A stretch of 64,000 nucleotides of DNA from Stenopsyche tienmushanensis (GCA_008973525.1 WACJ01000331.1:269984-333983); one strand, 5' to 3'; positions 23,600 to 34,839 are shown, counted from the first letter of the stretch. Translations and numbers: made by a program. Notes: generated by a model not told the origin, from the letters alone.

Positions 23600-25860
23600 G
23601 CCTAGGTAGTGAATACACAAGTGTTGTGATCGTTCGTCGATTTTGAAAAATATACTATTAAGAATATTATTCGGATATTTCTCCAAATATTTATATAAAT
23701 TATTTCTCCAAATATCCGAATATATGTATAAAATATCCGAATATATGTATATCATTTTGTGAGAATGGATAATAATTTGCAATCAGCGGTGTGTAATAAA
23801 TGTGGGAAAACTTTTGGATGTAAAGGATCTACAACGACTCCTATGATAAATCATCTGAAATCTCATAATATTTCTCTAAATAAGACTGTGAATTATGACA
23901 CTATCATAGAGATTGATCCAAAGGAAACCAAAATTGAAAAATCGACAACCAACATTATTTTGAATTATATCAAGAAAGAATCGTTACAGGAAATTTTATC
24001 AAGAGTCGTTGCAGTTGATGGCGTGTCTGTCTATTATTGCTATAACAAAATCAAAAGATATCAAGGGTTATGTGGAATCTAAAAGCTACACAATACCCAA
24101 AAGTGCTATGACGATAACATCACAAATTATCCAAATTTACGAAGAAAAACATGACAAACTTCGAATTACTTTTCAAAACTACAAGAAGGAGAATCACTTA
24201 TTATCTATTACAGTCGACGAATGGATTGATTGTGCTATCACACTATATTTAAATCTGTTTTGGGACTGATGGTAAGGTCCGATCCACACTATGGTGCCGT
24301 TGATGGTTCGATCTCGCTCCGATCCCGGTTCGATCAAATATTCTTACACAAGAAACAGTCAGAGTATTCACACTATCGGATCGTTCCAATCCCATTTTTG
24401 TATGAGAATATTTGACCGGACCGAGACCGAGACCGAGAGCGAGATCGAACCGTTACCGGCACCATAGTGTAGATCGGGTCTGAAACTTTTGAATCATACG
24501 TTTTGGGGCTATGTGAAATCAAAGACACGGGAAATGCTGAAAACATCAAAATGCTAGTAGTGAATAAATTAAAAGAATTTGATATTGATATCGAAAGTGA
24601 TGTGATTGCTTCAACCAATGATGGTGCAGCTGTTATGAAAAAGTATGGGAGCAGCTTAAACGTTATTTATCAACTTTATTTCAATCATGCTTTGCATTTA
24701 GCAGTAATGGATTGCTTATATCAAAAGAGAGATATTTCTCGTCAATGTCAGGAAGAAGAAAATGTCTCATAACGTTGAAGTAATCGAAGAAGAAAACTAT
24801 TTGATGCAAAATAATATCGGAATTGTACTGCAAAAAATTCGAAAAGTTATAAGAATCTTTAGAAAATCGCCCATAAAAATACAATTTTACAAAAAAATAT
24901 TTTTCAACGGGAGAATAAGAAACTAAAACTATTGTTGTTGGATATAAATATTCAGTGGAATTCGATGATTGTTATGATAAAAAGATTTATAAAATAGCTT
25001 ATCCTCGTCGGAGGATATGAATATGGATACTATTTCTGAAAGTGAATTAATGATTTTAAGAAATCTACCTGATGTTCTGACTCCAATGGAAGTTGCCATT
25101 AATGAATTGAGTGTTAATATTGCAACAATAATAACGACCGAGGGAGTTTATAAATTTATATTTGATAAGTTTGAAAAATTTGGAAGTTCGTTAAGTTATG
25201 AATTATTACATGCAGTAAAAAAGAAAATGAACGAACGCTGACATCACACTCTTGATATATTTAGAAAGTGGAAATTTTCCCAGTTCTAATAAACATTTTT
25301 GATACTCAACCAAATATGAAGATATTTCTTTGACACAAAGTATTATTGATAGTATTATATATTTTCTGATTATAATTTTTTAAATAACTGACAGGACTCT
25401 GGTGAAGAAATTATATCTCTTCCTCTTTCATCTTCCGAATTGCACCATGAAATGCAAAATTAAATGTTGTCTCCCGCGAAAACGAAAAATTATGACAGTA
25501 CAAATAACCTGAAAAAATATTTCAAATATTTAGATCAATATAAAAGGACAGAAAAGTTAGACGTGTTGTTTAATACACTTCTAACAATAAAACTTACGTC
25601 AACAGCTACTCAACAAGTATTTTCAACGACAGGGAAAATTAAGGACAAACTTAAAATATAAAACATTCAATGCTCTGTTATTTTTAAAATATGAATTTTT
25701 AAAGTTTCAATTAAAGACATAATAAAAATGAGCTCGTTTTAATGATAATGTTTTGTTATTTTCATTCCTCAAAAACTATGCGGACATCCGAATATATCCG
25801 AATAGGGGCAATGGTTAGTATTCGATAAGCTTATAATGACGAATAATTGTAATTCCTAGT
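23600..25860 (+). pseudogene. Nearly full-length hAT transposon, transposase frameshifted and interrupted
   Basis: Open pieces on the plus strand follow hAT order. The BED-type finger (23765-23860) has V-C-N-K-C-G-K-T-F-G-C then M-I-N-H-L-K-S-H. The segment 24009-24269 has S-I-T-V-D-E-W, equivalent to the first catalytic Asp block. After a MITE (24276-24480), 24503-24772 has S-T-N-D-G-A-A-V-M (hAT T-D-x-A box) and F-N-H-A-L-H-L-A-V. The segment 25017-25241 has L-P-D-V-L-T-P-M-E, and the C-terminal dimerisation block 25464-25661 has T-S-T-A-T-Q-Q-V-F-S-T-T-G. Subterminal ATCCGAATA repeats occur at about 23668-23742 and 25790-25802. The right end closes near the AATTGTAATTCCTAG string at about 25860. 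A C-terminal relative lies at 39650-40130. Confidence 0.8.
24276..24480. mobile_element. Complete PIF/Harbinger-like MITE within the hAT transposase
   Basis: The element starts GGTCCGATCCACACTATGG and ends with the imperfect reverse complement ACACTATGG-type repeat (CCATAGTGTAGATCGGGTC). It is flanked by TAA on the left and TGA on the right; two other copies end in TTA. Length is 205 bp and there is no coding capacity. It splits the transposase between the VDEW block and the NDGA block. Confidence 0.65.
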
Positions 25861-25999
25861 GGTGGCATTACAAAAATATACGAGTATATAACGAAACATT
25901 CTCAAAACATGAGATATCCCCTAATTTCATTTTTTCGTCCAATCTATATTTATGTTTATTTCAATAAAAATACAAACAAAACTCGGCCAAAAAGATTTA

Positions 26000-26360
26000 T
26001 TTATCTAAATTCTAAAGTCACTTCATAGAATACATTTATAATATAATGTGTAAAATACATTGCTAACATTTTCAAATGAATATTTTATCTCTTATTGTAT
26101 ACTTCAAGGGCTAACAGAGTCGGTACTATCAGAATGTCTTTGCAACAATTCTAAACAATAGTTAGTACAGGCTGATTAAAAAATGACATCAAATAAATTG
26201 TAATAAATTTTACAAAAGTCATTTAGAAAGTCTATTTTCTCGTCAATAAGAATATTCAGTTAATCGGAAAGAACAGGATTAATACAAATTAAAATTGAAA
26301 GTACTTTCAATTGCGTTAAATTAACATTGATGATCAGATGACTATCGCCTTTTATTGTTA
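26000..26360 (-). repeat. Dispersed repeat family S, reversed copy
   Basis: Reverse complement of 17595-17945 over most of its length. At about 26365 the match is interrupted by a segment starting with GGCGGTTCTTAAACTT, which looks like a hAT-type end, and the match resumes near 26590. Confidence 0.6.
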
Positions 26361-26598
26361 ATACAATAGATCGGCGGTTCTTAAACTTATATAGTTCGCG
26401 GATCCCCTCTTGAGCAAAATTTTTTATGCGCAATTTTTTTTCACGCACCCTATTAGAACAAACATTTTTTGGTGATCTCATTTCAACCTTTATCAAACAA
26501 ACAAACATTTCTTGGTCAAATATTGTCAAAATTCTTATAATGTTTTCTGAAAATAATTCCACGAAAATTTAGGTAAGTACAAAACACTTTAGGTAAGT

Positions 26599-26689
26599 AT
26601 ACTCGGGCCTAGTATAACACAGTTATATGGTTCCACAAAAACGCCGTGTAATTCAAATTCGTGTTATAGAAGGTTCACATAGTTCATAT
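26599..26689. mobile_element. Tigger-like terminal fragment
   Basis: The string ACTCGGGCCTAGTATAACAC and the following 70 bp are the reverse complement of the right end of the remnant at 16885-17590. A SINE was inserted directly into this fragment. Confidence 0.6.
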
Positions 26690-27182
26690 TTTTTTTTTTT
26701 TTTAAATCCTTATGACGTCCATCAAAGCATGAATCTTTGATGTGTCATATCCGATAACGGATATAGGGTGATCTCCATAGGAGATCTTACTTGGGAGATG
26801 ATTTTTAATGTGGTGGTTTCCCGTTGCCTTCCACACGTGGTAAAGTAAGGATAGGATTATTTGGAAAGGTAGGAGAGGAGAGAATCTATGAGTGAGTAGC
26901 GAAATTATCATTATATATATAAATGATAATTTAATTATTGTTGCAAATTCAATTACTCACTCATGGGCGTCCCTGCACGACTTTATTAATCGCCTCAGAA
27001 TTTACTTTTTCTAATCCAGGAAATCAGGGTAAACCTGGATCGAGACGATCGATCAGAATTATTAATATTTCCGATCTCCCAAATTTGTTGGTACGGTGAA
27101 AATTTTTCCACAATCTGGATTTGAACCCGAACCTTTGCAACAAGAGTCCAGAATCTAAGCCACTATACCAACACTTGGTCGA
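26690..27182 (-). mobile_element. tRNA-derived SINE with 11-bp target duplication
   Basis: On the minus strand the head (27182 downward) contains an RNA polymerase III A box, TGGTATAGTGG, and a B box, GGTTCAAATCC, spaced as in a tRNA. The body carries the stretch GTTTCCCGTTGCCTTCCAC (minus complement at about 26817-26836). The 3' end is a poly(A) tail, seen as the T-run at 26690-26703. Perfect 11-bp repeats ATAGTTCATAT flank the element at 26679-26689 and 27183-27193. It would be transcribed by RNA polymerase III and mobilised by a partner LINE, which I cannot name. Confidence 0.85.
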
Positions 27183-27194
27183 ATAGTTCATATA

Positions 27195-28380
27195 AGTAAG
27201 TACTTATACACTTATCCCTCGATATACGCGGTAGATACGCTCCGAGCGAAACCACGTAAATCGAGACTTTAGGTTCATACAAAAACGGAAGATAGGTTCC
27301 AGAAAATAAAAATCCGCGTAAATCAAGACTTCAAGTTCATATAAAGTAGAGGGATAGGTCCTAAAAAACCGCGTAAAACGAGTACATTGTATATACAGGT
27401 ATATCTGAATAAAAAATAGAGTTTTATTAAGAAATAGATTTAATAGCTCGACATAAATTTATAACATGTTTATAATTAAAAGCATAATTATATAAAGATA
27501 ATTTTATTATTCCACATCCTCACTGCTGTATTCTAATTCAACCATTTTTTTTCTTTTGGGTTGGCTCGAAATCACTACTATCATCGGATTCAAATCCAGC
27601 GGAAGGCTCTTCTTCTCGTCTTATTAAATAGTCTGTAACAAATTTTTGTGTTGTGTTTTTTTTAAGTCTTTGTAAATTTCACTGTATTGCGCGCAAATGC
27701 TTTTAAGGTCTCGCTGAAATTTAACAGTACGTTTAATAACAGGATCAGTGTCCAAAACCTTATTTTCAAAGTGATTGGCCAATATCTTTAGACATACATT
27801 TATTTGGTTTATTAGTAATGTCATTGTTACTACAATCGCTACTTTTAACATTTTCTTTTTCGTTAGTTGACACCATATAAATCAATTTTTCTTTGTCTAT
27901 TTCCTGATCAACAAACAATTCATCGATATCACTGAATTCAAAATTCTCCAACCCTTGTTCTAACGCTTTTGTTATATTTAAAATGCTGTTAAATGTTTCA
28001 TTTTTTCGAAGAATTATATGATTACGTTCAACTACTTCTGGCCATACTGCTCTCCAACAAGCATTTAATGTTGACTTTTTAATTTCTTAAATTGCTAATC
28101 CTATAAATTTCCCACAATTTAAGATAGTGAAAAATTTCTAGACTTGATTTTTACAAAATGTATTTTTTTCTGACTGCGTAAAATGGGTACCGCGTAAATG
28201 AATGTACATTGACGAAATTAATTGAAAAATATTATCAATTTTTGGTGACATATATTTATGCGAGCTAACATTTTGTAAACTCAAGCATAAAAAACCTGAT
28301 AAGATTTCAATAAAAAATTTTTTTCGTCCGCCTTCCATTTTTTTTAATAAAAATCCAATCCGGCCCGTTTTTCACAAAAA
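27195..28380 (-). pseudogene. Tigger-like transposase, C-terminal part only
   Basis: A minus-strand reading from about 28105 gives K-S-T-L-N-A-C-W-R-A-V-W-P-E, the segment that follows the DDE core in Tigger/jerky-type transposases. It continues through F-E-F-S-D-I-D-E-L-F-V-D-Q-E (27951-27766) and a C-terminal helix in another frame (27851-27624). The catalytic DDE core and DNA-binding domain are missing; the junction lies near 28105-28140. The outer sequence near 27215 (CCCTCGATATACGCGG) and several GCGTAAA strings resemble pogo-type subterminal repeats. Confidence 0.7.
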
Positions 28381-28449
28381 ATGTGATCCTTACTCTAGAG
28401 CAGCGGTTGTTAAACAGGGGTCCAAAAATCTAAGAAACTTCTAAAAAAT

Positions 28450-31020
28450 ACGTAATATAAATTTCTTTGAAAATTTAAAATCTTTCAGCGGAATAAGAAT
28501 ATCGATATGTTGAGGCATCGCATAACTCAAAATACCCCGTTAAAAAGATATCGATAATTCCACAAAAACAAATTATACCAATATTTTTACAAGAGGTATT
28601 TTTGAATCACACTGTATATAGCAATACAGTGTTGCAACGTGATGAAAAGGTTTGCAGTTATGTCGAGTGAGCAGTCGCAAGTTGGGAGTCGTCTCGTCAC
28701 GTTCCAGTTCAATCTTCATATTCCTGCAGAATTAAATAAATTCTTATTACAACCAGATTTGGAAAAAATCCAAAGCAAACAAGACTCCACTACGATTATA
28801 GCAGATTTCATGTGAGTTGTTGCAATTTTTACGTACTTATTACGAATGCCTTTGTTTAATCGATTTGTCTTCGTTTCGTCGATCTGCCGGAATTCCATTT
28901 AAACTGTCGATTATTAAAAATGAATATTTATCTATTCCAGATAGAAATGAAATGCGGATAAAAGAAGACTCCAATGCTCTAATACAATTGTGGTCGTATT
29001 CAAGTAAGCTTAATTTAATCATCGAACGAAATTATTGTTACGTGCTATTTAGGAGCGGTTTCTTAAATTAAGATTGCATTAAACGTCGTGTATATTTAAC
29101 CATATTCTGAATTAAAATCTTAAATACAAATAAATTATTATAAATGAATACGAATTTATTCCAGAGTGAGATGAAATTCAGACAAAAAAGGCTTCAATGC
29201 TAAAATCCAATTTTGACTGCATTAATGTGAGGATTTTATATACATCATTAATAGTTTCAGTAAATTTAAATCCACATAGATTTAGATGAAATTTGGATAA
29301 AAGTAGATTGCAATACTCTTTTATGCTTATAACCGTTTTCAAGTAAGTGTTTTTTTCCATTTAATAAAGTTATTGCTACAATTTTTCATGCTGATTACAT
29401 GTGGGTCTTATTGAAAGAAGCAAATGTACTCAGTCGGAATTGCATTTAATATGTCTGTATTTAACCATACTGAGAACTAAAGTCAAACTCTTGACTCCAA
29501 TTCTGGTAGATTATTATCTATAACGACTACTTATCTATTCCAGATGGAAATGAAATGCGGATAAAAGAAGACTCCGATGCTCTAACACAATTGTGGTCGT
29601 ATTCAAGTAAGCTTAATTTAATCATCGAACAAAATTATTGTTACGTGCTATTTAGGAGCGGTTTCTTAAATTAAGATTGTGTTAAACGTCGTCTATATTT
29701 AACCACATTCTAAATTAAAATCATAAATACAAATAAATTATTATAAATGAATACAAATTTATTATAGAGTGAGATGAAATTCAGACAAAAAAGGCTTCAA
29801 TGCTAAAATCCAATTTTGACTGCATTAATGTGAGGATTTTATATACATCATTAATAGTTTCATTAAATTTAAATCCACATAGATTTAGATGAAATTTGGA
29901 TAAAAGTAGATTGCAATACTCTTTTATGCTTATAACCGTTTTCAAATAAGTGTTTTTTTTCCCATTTAATAAAATTATTGCTACAATTTTTCATGCTTAT
30001 TACAAGTGGATCTTATTGAAAGAAGCAAATGTACTCAGTCGGAATTGCATTTAATATATGTCTGTATTTAACCATACTGAGAACTAAAGTCAAACTCTTG
30101 ACTCCAATTCCGGTAGATTATTATCTATAACGACTACTTATCTATTCCAGATTGAGATGAAATTTGGATAAAATATGACTCCAATGTCACAAACCAGCCT
30201 ATGCCCGACTGAAATTATTGTTGCCTGTTTTTCCAATATTAATTAAAGACATTTTAATTTGAAAAGACACAACGTAAAAGAATCGCACCTATGCAGCTAT
30301 GGAAAGGTTTTGAATATTTTTTTGTTTTTTGGTAAGCTATTTTCATTTATGATAATTTAATATACTTTTTCCCATTTATGTAGTTGAGAATTTTGTTCTA
30401 TGTATGAATTCAAATATTATTCCTACACATTTCATTAGGTACTTCATTTATTTAAAAGGTTATTTTGCGATAAAGATCTAAACTTTACCCTATATTTATA
30501 GCATTATTTGATAATATATTGATCGTTTCCCCTTCAACGGGTTTTTGTAGACGTGTAACTCTCGATGTAATCCTAACGTTTTAGTTCTTGCCAGCGTTAA
30601 CGAATGATGGAAACTACTTAACTTTCAAGGAATGACAGTACCGTCCAGTCAATATTTTAATTATTAATCGTATATTTAGAATGGGATATTTTCATTTTAA
30701 CTAACTGAATGTGGTTCTTTTATTATTTCCAATTTTCCAGGGGTGCTTAACTTCATTCATAAGTTAAATTTTTTTTTTTCTGAATATATGAATATAGTGA
30801 AAATATTTTATTTTATAAATATGGTATTACACAGTTTTGCTTGGTACGATTGCTAATCTTCTTTGCATATATAAGTATAAATTTGATTTTATATTGATAT
30901 ATACTGATCAGACGGCGGTAAAAAATGCGAGAAAATGGACCAATTTAATTTCTTTTACAGTTTCCCAAGCTAAATTTGAGTTTCGAACAAAACAAAATTT
31001 ACTTACCTTTAATTATTCTG
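28450..31020 (+). repeat. Copy 3 of the duplicated exon-module family, with an internal 603-bp tandem duplication
   Basis: Exon-like modules on the plus strand are 28660-28811 (begins ATG, M-S-S-E-Q-S-Q-V-G-S, donor GTGAGT), 28941-29003 (acceptor CTATTCCAG, donor GTAAGC), 29165-29226, 29261-29342 (donor GTAAGT), and 29544-29606 (duplicate of the second). A further module starts at 30151. Each contains a version of GGATAAAA...GACTCCAATGC. Translated, they share a motif close to P-D-x-x-E-I-x-I-K-E-D-S-N. Joining the first two modules at the best splice sites creates a stop, so this copy may be a pseudogene or use other junctions. A roughly 603-bp unit is tandemly repeated (28970-29640 with 29570-30200). 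No family recognised. Confidence 0.65.
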
Positions 31021-31356
31021 TAAACAAAAACTTATACGTTCATGTTTTTTCCTTAAATATAACTTAAACATGTTTATTTTAAATGCGAAATATTTATTAG
31101 ATAAATAAGTGCTTACAAAATTAATTTTAAATTTAAATTTAGTATTTTTTAACTGTAATCGCAAGTCACTTACTAAAAGCTCTAATCCAGGGATGGCCAA
31201 CCCAAATGATCTTGCGGGCCACTTTGGCAATGCATCATCACTCCGCGGGCCGCATATAAAATTATATATCCCCATATTAGATTTAGATACACTATAGACA
31301 TTTTTTTGGAGTGAAAAATTGAAATATAATGAGTTATTATTATTGTATTTACTATA

Positions 31357-33411
31357 AGGAGGACCGAAAAAAATCCAAAAAAATATTCCTTAAAGAAAAC
31401 TTTTAATTAAAAAAAAACATAATTTTTTCAAAAAAATAGTTTCCATAATTTTTTATAACCTTTCACCTATTGGGTAGTTTTTCGATGCCATTTTTGTAAA
31501 AAAAAATAGTTTTTCATCGAAAAACTTTTGAATATGTATTGTCATATTGTCGAAAGTGATGAATTTTTTATTTTGAAGGGAGTGCTCCAATGATTTAAAA
31601 ATGTGATAATCAGAGGGAGCAGGAGAGATATCAGGAGAATAGTCGGGATGAGGTAAAAGTCCAAGTCCAAGTTGCATTATTATTTCTTGGATGACTTTTG
31701 CGAAATGTGATCGGGCATTATCCTGTTGCAGTATTCTCAGTTTGTTATTAACTAACAGTGAACGTTTTTCGCAGTTCATTTTTCATTTTCTCAAATTGTT
31801 GGCAATACAACGTTACAGTAATTGTCTCACTAGGTTTTAATAGTTCAAAGTAGAGTACACCGTCGATATCCCACCACACAAACAGAAGAACTTTTTAAGA
31901 TCAAATATGGTTTTGCTATTGGAACAGCTGACTGACCTGGGGAGAGCCATTGTTTTTTCGGGTAGAATTATTTCATAGAACCCACTTCTCGTCACAAGTT
32001 ATTTTTCTTCGCCAAAAGATGTCTGTTTCTTACCTGGATAAAAGAGATGCACAGATCGTTCTTCGTTGCTCTAACGCAGTTGGCATCAATGTGTGCGGAA
32101 CCCAAATTCCTTGTTTTTGAATTTTACCAATGCGATGAAGATGTTCCTGTACTATTGACCATGGACAGCCAAGTTTAATCGATAATTCCGAAAATGGTTT
32201 GACGAGGATCTGATTCCACTAATGACGTCAATACGTCATCATCCAATTTTAAAGACCATTCTATTTTAGGGGCAACCCTGAAATCTATATCTTTTTATTT
32301 ATATTTTTATTATTTTTATTTTTTTTCTTCATCTTTGACATTTATTAAGTTTTAACACTTTTCCATATGTATCTGTAATTGTTTTTGTTACTTCTTTCTC
32401 CTTCATTTCCAGGTTAAAAAAGAACAAAATACAATGCCGTAAAAGTTCTCCATCGATTATTGGCCCTGACATTCTTAATAAACAACGGTAACAAATAATA
32501 TAAATAAAAATAGCAAATTCACGATCCCCAAGATCTACTAGCATCAAAAAATATGTATTTACTCTACGGCAGTGTTTCCTAACCTTTTTAGTCTCGTTAC
32601 CCCTATAACCTATCAGGGAAACTGATTTTACCCCCTTTAAAATTTTGTTGAAGAAAACAACATATATAATACATAAAAATAGTCTTTATTTATCATGAAA
32701 TTGCACAAAACTATAAGAAATTACAATTTGAACATACTTCCTTCATTAATTTAATGATGGTTAATGTGAAAGTTGAAATTGTTTTACATTTGCAAGTTTT
32801 TTTGAATTTTAGGTTTAGTCCAATTGCGAACACTCTTTTTTTTAAGAAATCAAAAATCGCATTCTTTACCTGCCAACTCCTTGTGAACATTCTCGAAATG
32901 TTCTTTAAGTTTGCTCGGTTTCATGTTCTTTGTACCAAGAACTTTATTATATATAACACACTGAGGCTTTCCATATTCCTGTCAACAATATTCGTGAAAC
33001 CCCATTGTATAAATGCTTCTTTATACAAGCGCTTTTTTCCAGAAGCAGAAGTCATTTCACTTAAAATACTGTCACAAAGACGAAAGTGCAAATTAGTGCT
33101 CGAGTAAATTGAAACTGTATCGTCTCCGTTTTTCGTCTCTTCATCTCTCTCCTTGCGAGAAGGATTACTAGAAAGGCATTAGAACACAGTGAGAGACTTC
33201 TTGGAAGAGAATGCAAGCCATATGACGCTCATCTGTCATTTTATTATTATATCTACATACTGAAAATGAATATTGTCATTACCCCCGCAGAAAAGCCGTT
33301 TTACCCCTCGGGGGGTAATTCCCCCCAGGTTAGGAACCACTGCTCTACGGTGTCTTGACACAAACTGACCCTAAAATCAGATACCTAAAAATTTTGATTT
33401 CCGGTCCTCCT
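31357..33411 (-). mobile_element. mariner element with decayed transposase, inserted in hAT element B
   Basis: Ends AGGAGGACCG and CGGTCCTCCT form inverted repeats and the outer sequence around them is TA-rich. The minus strand encodes a mariner transposase in pieces: L-D-D-D-V-L-T-S-L-V-E-S-D-P-R-Q-T (about 32245-32200), a Q-W-L-S-P-G block (about 31960), V-V-G-Y (equivalent to the V-W-W segment). The frame 31779-31453 then has L-Q-Q-D-N-A-R-S-H-F-A-K (second catalytic D) and H-P-D-Y-S-P-D-I-S-P-A-P-S-D-Y-H-I-F (third catalytic D). Stops and frameshifts abolish it. A further hAT element is inserted near its 5' side. Confidence 0.85.
32570..33342 (-). mobile_element. Nested hAT derivative, 773 bp, with perfect 8-bp target duplication
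   Basis: It begins CAGTGTTTCCTAACC and ends GGTTAGGAACCACTG. CTCTACGG occurs directly on both sides (32562-32569 and 33343-33350). On the minus strand the BED-finger start of a hAT transposase can be read (M-T-S-A-S-G-K-K-R-L-Y-K-E-A-F, about 33060-33000), the same sequence as in the copy starting at 18548. The catalytic part is deleted, so it is non-autonomous. Confidence 0.9.
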
Positions 33412-33999
33412 AATATTATTCTTAAATGTAAACATAGATAATATAATAATATTGATACTCAATTTACATTGTAAAGAAATATGTAAATCTAAAAATTAAA
33501 TATAAGAAATACATAAATATAAATAAAATCATTAAAAAATATTTTACTAGTGCGATATTTGTTTTTCCACTCTTTCACTTAGCTTTTGGAAATCGATCTC
33601 AGTTAGGGTATTTGAGTTTATTTTTAGGTGGTGGTTAAGCATTTATATTTGGAGATATTCTGGAATCGATTCAATTTCAACTTGAAAAGGAGATAAATAT
33701 ATTTCAAAAATTTTATTGTGTTTGTTTAACTGTAAATTACTGAATCGGCTTTCAAAATCAGCTGTAAGTTTTCTTATTTCTTTTGCATATTTAATGTAAT
33801 TGTTACATTTTGATTTCTTAAATTCTTTCAACAATGGAAAGTGATGAGCGTAATTACTTTTCAATTGTGATTACTTTGGCCAGTATAAAATAGATATATT
33901 TTCTAAAAGTGTGATGATTCTCGCGGGCCGAAAAAATATTCCAGGCGGGCCGCATGCGGCCCGCGGGCTGCGGGTTGGCCATGCCTGCTCTAATCGTTT

Positions 34000-34795
34000 C
34001 GCTACAGATTTTCTTGATAATTGCATACTCTGAATCGCGTTAATAATTTCATCTTTGTTTTTATAATTTTCAAATAATATTTCGGCAGCTGATATAAATC
34101 CTTCATCAAATCACCGAAAGATTTCTTGTTTGGCCAATAAATGGGTGACACGTAACGATGCCACGGCGGGGGATATAGATTTGTTACAAACGTTCTTGAA
34201 AAATGATTGCTGTGAGTGTAGTACACCCTTTTATTTTTGTACTAGTTCTTTCCTTATTTTTGAATTATGAAGATAGTCACGATTATAATGTTTATGCGCG
34301 GAATTAAAATGGCGATTTAGATTACCTCTTTTTGATAGAGCGACCACCAGTTTACATATTAAACACAAACACTTATTATTGATTTTGAAGAAAAATTCTT
34401 CTTCTTAGTCATCTTCATCATCATCATCAGACTCATTTTTAAAGATGTATCACAATTTTCGCTCGGAACGAGAAAATAAAACTGTTTAAAATAGTCTCTG
34501 CTCGAATCCACGGATATGCACAGAACAGAAGCACGTAACAACACAATAATGTGTATTTCTAAAAACGATATTTTTTAAATGCAGTCCATTGCTGGAACGC
34601 GTGTTATGGAAAAACAATTTCGAAGAATATTGTAATAAAGCTGATGTTAAATCTTCTAAGAAAGTGTATTATCCAGATGTTTAATAAAAACATCTGAAAA
34701 CCGTTGTCAAAGAATGCCACGAGCGCGGTCTTACTTTGATCATTCGTTAATCCCCTAAATTAGCAGATAAGCACGAATCAAGTCGAGATAAAAAG
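34000..34795. other. AT-rich spacer, nothing recognised
   Basis: Short frames on the minus strand (34226-34002, 34544-34359) have no recognised motifs. Confidence 0.3.
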
Positions 34796-34800
34796 TGTAA

Positions 34801-34832
34801 AGAACCGCACCCCGCTCGTGGGGTGCGGTTCT
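34801..34832. repeat. GC-rich hairpin, 13-bp perfect arms
   Basis: AGAACCGCACCCC (34801-34813) is followed by a six-base loop and its exact reverse complement (34820-34832). It lies at the edge of a locally GC-rich block extending to about 35180 in an otherwise AT-rich region. It may be the fused ends of a small transposon. No RNA-gene features support another reading. Confidence 0.6.
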
Positions 34833-34839
34833 TCCCGAT

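Larger units (their letters stand above)
31188..33987 (-). mobile_element. hAT element B, host of two nested insertions
   Basis: The ends CAGGGATGGCCAACCC and GGTTGGCCATGCCTG are hAT-type inverted repeats. A perfect 8-bp duplication, CTCTAATC, flanks it (31180-31187 and 33988-33995). Excluding the insert 31357-33411 the element is about 745 bp. Its minus-strand frame 33864-33643 retains a transposase segment: H-F-P-L-L-K-E-F, then D-F-E-S-R-F-S-N-L, then L-S-P-F, then I-P-E-Y-L-Q, a signature of EPM2AIP1/FAM200-like hAT transposases. It is the longer relative of element A at 11184-11844. Confidence 0.9.
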
